DNA from: Polytrichum commune
Lineage: Eukaryota > Streptophyta > Polytrichopsida > Polytrichales > Polytrichaceae
Direction of reading: 5' to 3'
DNA length: 64,000 bases
Assembly (NCBI GenBank): GCA_950295325.1
Contig: OX485807.1
Coordinates: 4,776,501 to 4,840,500, forward strand
A model generated the notes under the pieces. It was not told where the DNA came from. It worked only from the letters and a program-made list of their open reading frames with translations, and ran no database searches. The translations under genes were made by a program, and so were the position numbers. Positions 24,568 through 35,982 of the stretch are shown one piece after another; position 1 is the stretch's first letter, and each line of letters starts with the position of its first letter.

Positions 24568-24902
24568 GTCCAACATGATTAAGTGAGATGTGAATTCAAC
24601 CTTTCCTTCATGTTAACATGGACCTGACTGAAGTCACAAATGACACAAAGAATGGGAAGTTTGGAAAATCAATCGTCAAGCACAATGGATGGGTATTGGA
24701 TGAGATTGGGATGTATCAAGGTATATAACCTCACTATGGTAACGACATGAGGAAATTGTGAATCATAGTTCAATTCCATCTGTCAAAAAATCTATGTCAT
24801 TTCAACCATTGATTATTATTTGAATGTCTATTTTCTTATGAATACATGCATACGAAATCATGCAACGTGATTAAGTGAGGTGTATTTTACAACCTTAATA
24901 AA

Positions 24903-25050
24903 GGGCCGTTTTACACACGTAACCATTGACCATTAGATTAGTCGGTTTATGATTTATCGTGGTCATGGTTTGCGGTCCAAAGACCATATCCAAGACAATT
25001 TTTCGTCATGTTCTAAAGCCTTGGTCATGTATCACAATGTAAAGCGGACT
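24903..25050 (+). mobile_element. U3: short Tourist-like MITE
   Basis: It starts GGGCCGTTTTACACACGTAACC and ends ATCACAATGTAAAGCGGAC, near-inverse ends similar to U1. Only about 148 bp long, so it is an internally deleted relative. The target duplication is not clear. Confidence 0.6.
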
Positions 25051-25843
25051 AGGATGTAGTTTATTTATTAAAATTAAGAATTAAGAATTTTAAAAAATTA
25101 ATCATAGATCTCTATAAATAATAAACTTTTTATGGCATGGTCACCCTTATTTTCTACCGAGACTTCCAATTATTTATTTTCTCTCACCCAAAAAATCTAG
25201 ATGACCACCAAACATTATTCATTTATGGATATGTAGGAGCCTCCAGATAAAACCAAACAATAATTCTATTTTTGGAATAATGTATTGACCATGAAGGGAG
25301 TGCAATGAATGGTATTGGATGAGATTGGGACATGGGAATGACGGGGAGGCAATACTCCTTTTAAGACGACTTCATAGAAGTGCAAACTTGATTTCGTGAA
25401 GGTTATGAGCTAGTTCATGAACCTTCCAATCAATGTTACCAAAGTGTCTGACCATTCTCAAGCTCGGGGGGGTAGTCATTGGTTGGAGTAGCAATATACG
25501 TGCGAACAAATGATAGGGTATTTTAAAAACATGGGGGCTAAAAATTATAAATGGACTTAAGAGTAATATAGGGTATCAAAAATGGCACTGGACATCTTTA
25601 AAGTACTATAGGGTATGGAATAATAGGTAATTTGGAATTATAAGTAATGCAAGCCATTTTTCTATTAACCCAAAGTAGAAATTTACATAATGATAGCATG
25701 TGAAAAAAAAAATTGAAAGTAATACCCCCCTATAAAATAGTGGTTGTTCGCACCTATATCCTTAACTTTTCAACACACTGCCCCCCCCCCCCCCCGAGTT
25801 CTCAAGAACATTCCGAATTAGTTCATAATTCCACTAAACTGAC
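25051..25843. other. Spacer with a 15-base C run
   Basis: AT-rich DNA without a supported gene. The C homopolymer is at 25781-25795. Confidence 0.5.
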
Positions 25844-25866
25844 TTGACATGTGGCCCACCTCAATT

Positions 25867-26160
25867 TCATGATAATGGACCTTCACCTCTAGCAACTTCA
25901 AGAATCTTGCAAACCAATTTCCTAAATGCAGTCACACTTTGTGGTTTTCGTATTATGAGCTTCTCAACTTCTTGCCTCCTCATTTTGCATTCTTTGCTTT
26001 CACGTTGGTCATTGATTCCTCTTCGCTCTATATTTACTTGGGAGCCTCTAGCTTTGGTGTCAACTTTTCTTTGGTCTTTCATTACAATACCTCAAAGTTG
26101 GAAGCAAGTAGTGCCAGTTCTTCTTTGGTCTTTGATTATTGTACATCGAAGCAAGTAATA
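25867..26160 (-). pseudogene. Unidentified charged open frame
   Basis: On the minus strand, a frame with one stop reads KDQRKVDTKARGSQVNIERR, then ECKMRRQEVEKLIIRKPQSV and CKILEVARGEG. The alternation of Lys/Arg/Glu with hydrophobic residues suggests a helical or coiled-coil protein, as in some TE-encoded proteins. I do not recognise the family. The plus-strand frames over the same bases (25844-26172) are more hydrophobic and look like the shadow. Confidence 0.25.
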
Positions 26161-26329
26161 TTGTGGATTTGATTGTGGGAAGAGTGTTGGCCGTGTGAGC
26201 ATAGCATGGAAAGTGTTTGGAGTGTGGTGTCCAATTGTGTGGCTAGATAAGAGAGGCCAATAGAAATTTTGATAAAGCTAGCCACGAGAAAGCGATTAGG
26301 AAAATATTTAACACGATATACCATTCTTT

Positions 26330-26870
26330 ATGAAATAAAGTTATACATGTCATGAAATTGATTGTCTAAATTTATCAATTTATGCGTACCAAATCATAAA
26401 ATTGTTCACAACATGTAGTAAAATGGTTGAAAATTCAAGTGAAGTTGAGTTTGCACATCTGTGAATTCATCTTTGCAAAGGAGTAATACGTTGGGGCCGG
26501 GTTACATGAGACAAGTGCTAGATCTAGTGGAGTGGGCGAGGGTCCTCATACTATTACTAAGAGGGCTTCCGGGCAAGCCATAACTTAGCAGGTGAGGATG
26601 CTTCCATAGGACGGATGGCCCTTCAATATGGTCGGCGGGGGGGTCAACCGGACCACACGGGATAGTTAGTGGGGTTAGTGGGGTGGCAGAGGAGGTTAGG
26701 AACTAACTTGACATCGGTCCTGGTCCTTAGTAACCCAAGGACATGCTCATTTGTGCCTAAACACCGATAAGGTTTGATTTGATCTTGGGTGAATCGTCCA
26801 ATCATTTGATTAATAAGTTAACTTAACGTCGCTCAGGAAGGTACATCTCTAATGAAATATGTACATGGTT
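26330..26870. other. Unassigned region, GC-richer in the middle
   Basis: About 26490-26720 is GC-richer (GGCCGGGTTACATG, GGTCGGCGGGGGGGTC). No frame or repeat partner was recognised. Confidence 0.35.
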
Positions 26871-26875
26871 TTAGT

Positions 26876-27010
26876 CACTGTGTCCATTTTTAAAGTGACG
26901 GTTTTACAGCACCTCCCATACGAATGCAAATTAGAGATAGCTCGTCATAGTGAAAAGCATTGTGCGAGAGATGATTCTCACACCGTCACTTTAAGCGATG
27001 GACGTATGCA
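26876..27010. mobile_element. Small fold-back element
   Basis: GTGTCCATTTTTAAAGTGACGG on the left and CCGTCACTTTAAGCGATGGAC on the right are inverted copies of about 21 bp with a few mismatches, about 90 bp apart. Size and structure fit a small MITE. No second copy was found in the window. Confidence 0.5.
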
Positions 27011-27420
27011 GTTTTCTTTAATAGATTGAAGCGTTACTGTCAGCAATTGACAAGGGATTCCAAGGCATTAAAGCATGTCTTATTTGAATTTTATATGTAA
27101 AAGTTAAAAGGGTTCAAAATTTTATTAGTAGAAGGAACATGATGTTAAGGTGGTAAGCAACATCATAACTGATGAATATGTACTTACCATGAATGATTTG
27201 AGGAAATTAGTTTTAGTGCCTTTTTACTATAGATATTTCAAACGACTTGGAGGTTTGGTTAAATTCAAGGTTGATTTCAAGAAGAAGAACTCTTTGGTGT
27301 GCGGAAGAATTTCAATGGCATTCACTTTTTATGTTGATTCTAGATTTGCAAAGCTATGGGCGTAAATATGTTTTACTACAACACTATCGACGATAAGTTC
27401 ATAGCATTCATTACTACATC
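27011..27420. other. Spacer with a 71-codon frame
   Basis: The frame at 27150-27365 has no recognisable motif. Confidence 0.35.
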
Positions 27421-29655
27421 ACAATAGTGTTCATTAAATGCACAACAACACCTACTAATTCAGACCATATCTACAGGACCTCTTCCTCCTAATGTTGCCA
27501 CAAGCGAAACCTTCTTTGAAGTCATTCCACCAAATTGCACCACAAAGCTTGTCACCAATCTCCCTTCCACCAAGAGCTTACCCCAAAATTTCAACAAAAT
27601 TTCCATCACCTACCATTAACAAGGATCTAAATCAATTTGCATCCTCTCAAACTGTACAAAAACTCCTGAAACTATTCCAAAATACTCCTCACATTCACTA
27701 CAAGGTACATTGCCCCCAACCGTTCCTATACCTAACCCTAACTCATGAACAAATCCAAATCATCCTAGTGGTCCAACTTCAAAATTTAGAAGGAAAAAAC
27801 CGGCCTTTTATAACTGCAACATACACAAGCCACCACCAAGATCAACAACACCGTCCATACACAATAGACAAATCCGACATCTAAAATAAATTAAAAAATG
27901 TTAAAAAAAAAACTCGACGACTACATTAGAAGGAAACAAATTGCCAACTGATACAAACAAAACCAACCCCACAACCTGGTACACCAACCTCCTCGCTCCT
28001 ACCAAACAAACACCTCACACCTTGCCAAAACATCATTCTTGATTGCATACCTACAAACCACCTCATAACATAGCAAAACATCCCTTAAAATTGAAAAAAA
28101 CAAACAAAAACACACAATTAGTGTAGCCACAATACACACACAACCTTAGTCCCGACTTGGTATAGATCATCACTCCTTCCACCCACACATTGCCACCCTC
28201 AATCACATACAAATATCAACAAACCTAGCAACCCCAACACCATCACCAAGCCTACCAATCTATAATTGCAAGGATTAGAATAAAAATGTGCATTTGCCAC
28301 TCCTAGCCTCACCATCACCACAAGCACTACGGACTTCTATGCTTAATATAAACTCAATCCCAACATGCTAGACAATTGGTTGGATGATCCACATCCCCGT
28401 AGACCTACATTAGACCACCGGAATCCTGCATGCTTGATATCAACCCCCATTAATGAAGTCTCACAACCAATATTAGACCATTAATTATCCATCAGGACCC
28501 TCACATCATAATCCTCAACTCCAAGCTCCTTTAGGCTTCCACAACTCACCACCAACCAACAATAATCACCAAGGCTATAGCATATACCATGAATAGCTCC
28601 CTCGTAGACTCGCAACAATGGCTAATTCTACTTGTTTTGTGTATTATCTATATCTATATCAGTAATAACTCAAGCTTCTTCCATGGATTCTTATCATCAT
28701 CCCAAAATGAAAGCCACCAAAAAAACACAATTGCCCACGCCTAAACAAAATCACATCAATATATCAATAAAAAAACACATGCACATAATCCCCATCTCAA
28801 ACCTTACAAAGTCCTCCACAAATACATCCACCTCAAATGCATATTACACGCCCTCATACTAATGAGTAGTTTTCACACCTCACACAAACATCCAACAACT
28901 ACAAAGATCCTCAACACCAACACCACACAATGGGAAACACACACCATGGAAACACCACCTATTACCAAGATTGCCTTTACACTTTCACATCCACCTGCAC
29001 ACCCCCAAAGGCAAACTCCACATACATACGAAATACACCCAACATAGTCATATACCCCCCCCCCCCAACACTTGCATATAACAACAACTTTACCACTCTC
29101 ATAGTAAACACAAACTTTGTAGGATCCCAATTGCTCACCACCGCCCATGTATTAGAACAACTCGCACAAAAACTATAAGACCACATCAAAGTCAACATCT
29201 CATACAACACCAATCCCTCACAATCATCGCTTCAACGATAATTACCGTCTTATCCCATAGAACTCATAAAAGGATCCCTCAAAATTCAACAACCAATACT
29301 TGGTTTCTCACATAAATCACACCAAGCTCCAATCTCAACAATAACAATAACATCAACACCAAACGAATATACAAACTTATACCCAAATCTCATCACATGC
29401 TTCACGTGGAACTACAGGCACATGAGCATAAGCCTTCAAGACATCCACCAGCTTACTACCATAAATGATATTTCATCTTTACTTCTATTCATACATGAAA
29501 TAAGAATCCCTAAAGATAAAACCACAAGATATACATAGATATGTTATTTCCATTGTATAAGAACATATACAACAACACAAGCACTCACATGCATTATGCA
29601 GCCTTACATACAATATGTCCCAACAAGAGGAAGGCTAATCACTATAATACAATTG
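27421..29655 (+). mobile_element. LINE-A, 5' half: ORF1-like region and APE endonuclease start
   Basis: The plus strand is extremely G-poor (4 G to 25 C in 28981-29040). The first part (frame 27492-27884 and fragments to about 29180) encodes Pro/Gln/Thr/His-rich peptides consistent with a decayed ORF1. At about 29391-29510 the frame reads ITCFTWNYRHM, about 30 residues on SLLLFIHEIRIPKDK, then after a stop and frameshift VPTRGRLITII. This is the order of the N-terminal half of an APE-type endonuclease: the WN motif, the metal-binding Glu of QETR (here HEIR), and the RGG-x-x-x-LI strand. The element then stops and LINE-B sequence begins. Stops make it non-functional. It is likely the same family as the 21.2-23.85 kb copy, judged by composition and gene order, although the two pieces do not overlap. 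Confidence 0.65.
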
Positions 29656-31180
29656 AATATGCAAATATTGTTGAGGTATCGTATTATGCAACCCCAAGCT
29701 TCTTGTCATGGCTCGTGGGGCTCATCCTCTCAATGATTGCTCTCTCCCAATTTCTATATTAAAAGGTGGGTCAAAATTTTGGCATCACATTGCTCAATCA
29801 TGAAAGATGATAGCGCGCTTGACAATTTTTCTCTCTTTGACATGTCCGAAGGATATTTTGCAACTTAAACTTTTGTGAAGAAAGGAGTACCATGGTTTTT
29901 ACTTTGGTATCACCATGGATAGGGCCATTGTCCTTTTTGGGAAAGGGTTATGTTTCTTTTGGGATATTTGGGATCCTGGAAAGAATGATTTGTTGGTTTG
30001 GGAGGAAGCGCAAAATAAAATTCTCAATTGCAGCGTTTATTGTGATTTTTGAGTCAAGTTATTGGATTGCTATGATAGTTTCCATATGAAGATAATTAAC
30101 CAATATGAAGCTACATCCACATCACATGTATGGGTTAGCTTGTACAAAAACCCAACATGCGAGATGCCCAAAAGGGTGGCTTATGCCGGCTACTTTAAGG
30201 AGTTCAAATTCAAACCGGTGCAAATTAGCACAAAATTCATGAGTACCCTTCCCAAATCCACATTTGAGTTCCAATACTTTACTCTCATTGAGGTGAAACC
30301 AAATGTGAAGAATACGGTACCTTCCACTGCTTTCTCAGGTTGGATGTCATGTGTTAGGATGGATAGATTGTCAAGAGGTTCCGCTCAATTCCAATTTACT
30401 TTGTTCTTTGGAAGGTTGGATCAATTGTTCTTTGACCCAAGTCGGTGGTGGTGGCCCAAAGTTACTCCCTTCCTATCGTACTTGGGCCAAGCTTGGTAGG
30501 AAATGGATCACTACTCAAGAGACCCTTAAGAATCCAATTTTTAATATATGGAGAAATGAAATTCCTCCTTCCACTTCCCCGAGTTGGAACACAAGCACAA
30601 TTCACATAAGCAAGTGGCTTTCCTTTTGTTAGTTATCTATAAGGCAGTGGCGGCTAATGAATGATATGGGCGGATTCTGGCAAAGATTGACAAGAGTTGT
30701 CCCCATTGTGGCACGCAATGTGTGGAGCTGGTGGAGCACAATTTTTTTTGCAATTGTCCCCTTGCTCAACAAATGTGGCGCTATGCAATGAACGTCATTT
30801 GGCAACCATTTACAAAATAAAAGGTAAGCTTGGTCCCCGTAAATATTCTCAATGATGCAATGCCTCTTTGATCAACATGTTAGGAAATCGCTAAAAACCT
30901 TTTAGTTGGATTTGATTTTCCTTGAGATTGGTCTTACATTGATTATTTGGTGCCAAGGAAATGATTTGGATTTTAATGCCATGCATTGGCTATTAAAGAA
31001 AACACACCAAGTTGTGTGGGATTCTTTGATTGACTATGGTAAAATTGAATGGCAACATACTCTTAGTGACTTGGAGAACGCTCCGGATGTTGCCTATCAA
31101 AATGTGCTTCGTGAATTTGACTCCGTATGGTGTGTCAAAAGTCTTAATATTCAATTTGCGCGTAACATTTTTAAAAGAAG
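29656..31180 (+). mobile_element. LINE-B, C-terminal fragment with zf-RVT zinc finger
   Basis: It is collinear with the minus-strand LINE-B at 60.1-61.7 kb over about 1.4 kb. Examples are CATCACATTGCTCAATCATG against CATCACATTGCCCAGTCATG, and at protein level FEFQYFTLIEVKPN against VGLQYFTLIEVKSN. At 30695-30780 the frame reads CPHCGTQCVELVEH, then FFCNCPLAQQMWRYAM, the zf-RVT finger (C-x2-C ... H-x4-C) found near the C-terminus of plant L1-type ORF2 proteins, with its metal ligands intact. The final ORF (30906-31160) has HQVVWDSLIDYGKIEWQHTL, shared with the other copy. Frameshifts and stops separate these pieces, and RT and endonuclease are absent, so it is dead. The 5' join to LINE-A lies between about 29,600 and 29,670. 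Confidence 0.8.
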
Positions 31181-31185
31181 AAGAA

Positions 31186-31235
31186 GATTAAACCCATGGT
31201 TTCATCTGCTTTCATTTACAGATAACCCTAATTGT
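31186..31235 (+). repeat. Isolated W-family terminus
   Basis: TTAAACCCATGGTTTCATCTG then ACAGATAACCCTAATT matches the right end of W1 and W2. It begins just where similarity to LINE-B ends, so the junction may be a broken insertion. Confidence 0.45.
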
Positions 31236-31239
31236 CTAA

Positions 31240-32045
31240 TTGTATATCCAAATAACCTTTGTATTGCAGGTCCTCATCCCCAAGTTTGGTTTCCAGCAAC
31301 AACAAAAAAAAACGGTTTGCAAGTTCAGGTCATAGACTACTTCGAGATGAGGACTTAAAAGCTCAAGCAATATGCATGAAACGAAATGCGTTCTCCTAAA
31401 AGAGACGCTTTTGGGCTATATATGGTTCAAAACATTTTTCAAAGCATGTAGGAGAGCTAAGGTAAGCATCTAAACGCATCAATACTCAATTTTGATGCAT
31501 GTATTTTTTGAGGGGTCATGAAGACGATGACTGAATTCTTGAATGCCGATGATTATTCGAAGGACACAAATTGCAACCCATTAGTCAAGAGAGACAAAAC
31601 ATCAACAATCGAAATTATCTGCTCTAGAAAGAACCAAGAAAGACCAATGTAACCTCTTTAGATTGCAAAGAAACCTCGACGTTCATAACTCATATATGAA
31701 TTGTGCAGTGTTGCAATTTCATGAACCCAAGTGCATTAGCATGATTGTAAATTTGCAAGGGTTTTTGAATTATGTAGTGAGTTGTGTTGTGTCTTTTTTA
31801 ATATTCAAAGGATCTTAAGTGCTCAAAGTGTGTCAAATAAAGGTGTATGGATGTTATTCAGTTTGTTATTAAATTTCTCCAACTTCTACCCATCAAATTT
31901 ACACACAAATAATCGTGCAACGTTTAGGAAGTCCATGATGAAGCATCGACACACATCGAAATGAAAATGTATGACCTACTTTGTTTTAATTATGGTTATT
32001 GGAAGTGCATGTTTGTTGATTCCTCCCAATTGTGTTCACTATTGA
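31240..32045. other. Unassigned region
   Basis: No supported gene. Short frames only. Confidence 0.4.
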
Positions 32046-32611
32046 GGGGTTGTTCAAATCATGGACCATGAAGTTGTCCCATGTCAGAGGGCATTTTCAA
32101 TGGTCACACTTCCATGATTCAATCTTTTTATATGTATTTTAAAGCCTTTGGGCCCTTGACTAGGTGTAGACCAAATGTGGACCAAGAGAAGTGACCATGC
32201 ACCATAATGTGGATGTGTTGATTTTTTTTAATATATGTCCAAAATGGGCAATTTAGAGAATTCTCTTCATGTTTAACCTTCTCCCCTTCTTCTTCCCTTC
32301 TTTCCTCATAGAAATGAAAACCTTTTGCAATAAAATTAATTAATTAATTAAAAAAGACATTTTTCTTTGCCATGGTCCTTGACATTTGCAGCAAGAGAAC
32401 CTATTTTGCCTCTCCCACCGCAAAACCCATCATACCATGATAGTGGATAATGTAGGCTTGAAAATAGGCCATTTGGGGACCTCAAGTCCATGGTCACTCT
32501 TACATTTATTTCTTGATGTAAACCGAAGTGGTCCAAGGACAAGTTCAAAAGCCAATCACAAATTTAAGAAGAGCAAAGGACAACTTCATGGTCCACGATG
32601 TAAACAACCCT
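32046..32611. mobile_element. V2: short member of the V family
   Basis: The left end GGGGTTGTTCAAATCATGGACCATGAAGTTGTCC and the right end, the inverse of GGGTTGTTTACATCGTGGACCATGAAGTTGTCC, match the V1 termini. The right side carries the same inner block as V1 (TCACTCTTACATTTATTTCTTGATGTAAACCGAAGTGG). TGA (perhaps TTGA) on both sides is the likely target duplication. About 566 bp, non-coding. Confidence 0.75.
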
Positions 32612-33470
32612 TGAGTGTGGAGTAGTTAACATGATTTGAAGATGCAGCTCAATGTCTTTTAGACATGTGTCTTTATGATGCTTGTTCTTTTGAGCCCTTA
32701 CCTAATCACACGCCAATCAAATATAGGGTTCCGATTAACAAAATAACACCCACATAATATCGTGTAGGCGCTTCCAAATTATGCTCATATGCAACAACTC
32801 CCCATAACTCACCGGATGGAACAACTCCCTTTGACAACTGCATTTGGATGACTAATTTATATGAGAAAGCCCGTGCCATTGGGACAAAAGTTTCAACATT
32901 CGAAGGCGGATGGACCAACTACTTTGTAACGTATCCCCAATAACTTGCCTCTTTATATGCAACAAACGGTGACCACCTGCGACAAACATTCTATGCACCA
33001 TGAACGGCTCTCCGAAAGTCACTAAAAGTTACCGAAAAGGCTCACAAAAAAGTCACCACGAGGGCCACTTTTTAGGGGAGGAGCGCGCAGTGAATTTGTC
33101 ATCGTGAACTTACTAATTAATTATTAGGGTTTGAACTTGAAGCCTCATTAAATAAAATAGTTTGGTATGAATGTTGTTGGTGTGACCGGCCGGGAACGGA
33201 GACTCACGGCAAGTGGATAATATATATTCATTCGTGTTTTTTTTATAATATAATCCCTCAGCCTAGCTACAACTAGAGTTTAAATGGATAAAGTGTTGAT
33301 TGAGAGCAAGTACGAGGGCCATATTAGGTGGCTGGTACTCCTACGAATCCCAACTACTTATTATTATCGGTCAAAGATGCGGTAGACTTTCATTGATTTT
33401 CATGAATGCCATTCAGGGTACTTTGGCCCATAAGTACCACAGCCATGTAAGTCGATAGAAGTGGCCATTA
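32612..33470. other. Unassigned region
   Basis: A minus-strand frame at 32706-32918 has no motif. From about 32930 to 33480 the DNA is less AT-rich (CACCACGAGGGCCACTTTTTAGGGGAGGAGCGCGC), leading into a TATA-like site. Confidence 0.35.
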
Positions 33471-33504
33471 AATATCGACTCCTCCTCACACTTTCCGCGC
33501 CCAG

Positions 33505-33512
33505 TATAAAAA
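33505..33512 (+). promoter_or_regulatory. Candidate TATA box
   Basis: TATAAAAA sits in TTCCGCGCCCAGTATAAAAAG. About 30 bp downstream lies a pyrimidine-rich TTCTCCCAACTCTCTTC, a common plant transcription-start context. No coding frame follows within reach, so if real it may belong to an LTR or a dead gene. Confidence 0.3.
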
Positions 33513-33549
33513 GAAAAGAGGAGGAAAGCTTTTCACCGTGTTCTCCCAA

Positions 33550-34190
33550 CTCTCTTCGTAAATAACCACCCTAAACCTTGTATTTAGTGTCACCGACTGT
33601 ATTTGTAAACCGTCCATGTAGTTGTTACCAACACACGTAAATGTAAACCCGGCATTATTTGTCATTCCTTGCCCTAAAATAAATTGGGCATTATAGATTT
33701 ACGATGTTGCATTAGAAGTGATTTTCCATCCAGGTCTCAATCATCCATAGCAGTACCTCATTACAAAACTACTACGATGCAAAATATACCAAACTTTGTT
33801 TCACTAATCGGCATGGATTTCATCCAAGCTTTTAACATCTATAATGGTGCTTGTAAACTTATTCATAAGTGTCATTAGAAAAGTTACCATAATGAACATA
33901 AACTATCATATGACATTGAATACAATATTTGGTGTAGTGTCTACCAATGCCATCCTAGCCCATTGAATCAAGTCATGAATTTAAAATCACTTTAACGTAG
34001 TTCAAGTTTGCCACTTCATGTTTTCATTCACCGTTTTTCAATGGCATGCAACGGCCACAATACCACCACCATGCTACTCGTTGTATAGTAATATTTTTAC
34101 TTTCTTATCCAATGATGCTCATGTTAGAAGATTATCGGTCACAAAAGTTAGGTAGTTCTCCTACGCGAGTGGTGTGGATGGGGGCCTAGT
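33550..34190. other. Unassigned region
   Basis: No supported gene or repeat. Confidence 0.4.
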
Positions 34191-34197
34191 ATTGTTA

Positions 34198-34696
34198 GGG
34201 CCACTTCACACACGAGCCAAGGGCCGTGACCATGAAATTGTGAGAGCCTAAAAGAAAGTGTCCAAAGGCCGTCCCAACACACGTCCACAATCACGTAGTG
34301 TGGTCACGGACCCTCGAGTGTAGTGTGAAGTCATATGTGACTGGGCCCTCAATCAAACGCTATTTCAATGAATTTCTATTCACGCGGGTCCTCACACATG
34401 ATAAAGTAGAATAAACCAACAGTTGTGAGCATTCGGAGTGCCACAGTCTCCCGGTTTTGTGTTAGGCCTACCTCCAAGAGGTGGTTTTTGAAAATGATCC
34501 AAGTGACCATGAAACATGATTTATTAGATGCCATGTAGGAATCCATGTAGACTTTACATCCATCTTGCATTCACGTACTCCGTTGGTCCCTCAAGCTTAG
34601 TGTGAAGCGAACTTGGACCGGCTCCGTCCTTTCCACCAATGAGAGTGCTTGGAGTGTAATGGTCACGGGCTCTCAGTCCCGTGTGTGAAGTGGCCC
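34198..34696 (+). mobile_element. T3: Tourist-like MITE with TTA duplication
   Basis: It runs from GGGCCACTTCACACACGAG to CCCGTGTGTGAAGTGGCCC, 499 bp, the best preserved T copy. TTA lies on both sides (34195-34197 and 34697-34699), the classic PIF/Harbinger 3-bp target site. It is collinear with T1 and T4. Confidence 0.9.
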
Positions 34697-35249
34697 TTAG
34701 GAACCCACTGGGGCTGACCATTTTGACTAAATGAGCAGTTTATAAAAGTGGGAATATTTGGATATTAAATCACTTAACTCACAATTGACTTGTGATATTA
34801 ATTTAAAGTTTGTTCACTGTAAGGTAGTTAATAAACCCTATCGTGTATAAAGGGGACCCTTCAGCATGTAGGGCCAACATATTCACATTCATGTAGGTGG
34901 AAACCAATGTTTTTTCTTTTTTCTTTTCTTTTCCTCTTTCCTTTTTCTAGCATATTCAAGGCAAGAAATCATACCAACTTTAATATGGTGCATTTCCACC
35001 AACGCATGGGTACTTCATTATCTCATGGTTTATGTATATACGTGTATTGAAGCTTTTTTTTGGGGGGGGGCCTATTTATCTAATATTTCTCTTATTCTAA
35101 TACCTTTTTATTCTACTTGTACTTTGTCCCATTATCTTGCACCCTTTGGTAGTTTGAACTACAAATTCCATTTAAACTTAACCCTATATTAATTCAATAA
35201 ATGTCTCTTATGTGTTGTTTAAAAGTATCATATGTGTGTTGTTTTAAGG
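34697..35249. other. Spacer with pyrimidine-rich and G-run tracts
   Basis: A TTTTCTTTTTTC-type tract lies at about 34910-34945 and a G run at about 35063. No gene. Confidence 0.45.
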
Positions 35250-35340
35250 CACCCTTTATCAACAAGCTTAGTAGTATAAGGCAACCCATTAACATGAGAC
35301 ATGGGTTGCCTTATGTTACTAAGTTTGTTGATAAAGGGTG
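35250..35340. repeat. 40-bp hairpin, fully paired as RNA
   Basis: The left arm 35250-35289 starts CACCCTTTATCAACAAGCTT and the right arm 35301-35340 ends AAGTTTGTTGATAAAGGGTG. They are inverse copies of 40 bp with an 11-nt loop. The only three mismatches would be G-U pairs in RNA transcribed from the plus strand. It may be a tiny fold-back MITE, and it is also the shape of a small-RNA precursor. Confidence 0.85.
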
Positions 35341-35400
35341 GAATACATTCATGACAAAGGATTGAGACACCAAACTATAATAGGGATAAAATATGATGGA

Positions 35401-35567
35401 CATAACATTATTCAGGTCCATAACAGTGTTATGTGGGACTCACAACATTCCACAAAATATTTATGGATATTCCCCACATTCAAATTGAATGTAGGGAATA
35501 TCCGGGAATATTGAGTGGAATATCATCAGTCCCACATAACACTGTAATGGATTTGAATAATGTTATG
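35401..35567. mobile_element. P2: palindromic fold-back MITE
   Basis: The ends are CATAACATTATTCAGGTCC and the inverse GGATTTGAATAATGTTATG. The centre CCCCACATTCAAATTGAATG is nearly self-complementary. Same family as P1, P3 and P4. Confidence 0.85.
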
Positions 35568-35982
35568 AACAAGATCATTATTAAAGAATATAAAAACACC
35601 ATAATAACATGACTAAGCACTACAAGAATAATGCTAAATGCTTAAGGGTTGAGTATGTGAGTGGAAAAACCTTGTGATACTCTACAATTTTTGTATCTTA
35701 TTAAACACAATACCCTATATGTAGTTCTAACCCAAAATAAAAACTATATATATATAGGACATCATAGAGTATCCTTTTTTTTGAATATGTGAATACAAAT
35801 GGTGATATATTACAAAGAGTTATTTTCAACAAAAATCTTGCAAAATAAATAAAAAATCTTATATTAGGTCTCACCCTATTTGTTATATTCTTCTATTGAA
35901 ATATCCATGCACCAATGGTTTTTGATACTTCACTCATGGGTGTTTCCATGAAGAACTTAACAATGTTTTTGAACTGAAGGGA
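35568..35982. other. AT-rich spacer between two P elements
   Basis: No supported feature beyond a short (TA)n run near 35745. Confidence 0.45.

Noticed and set aside
27492-29180. Open frames rich in Pro/Thr/His in the A/C-rich region as host proline-rich proteins
   Set aside because: The endonuclease motif that follows and the shared strand bias with the RNase H copy point to LINE-A. The composition alone explains the residues.
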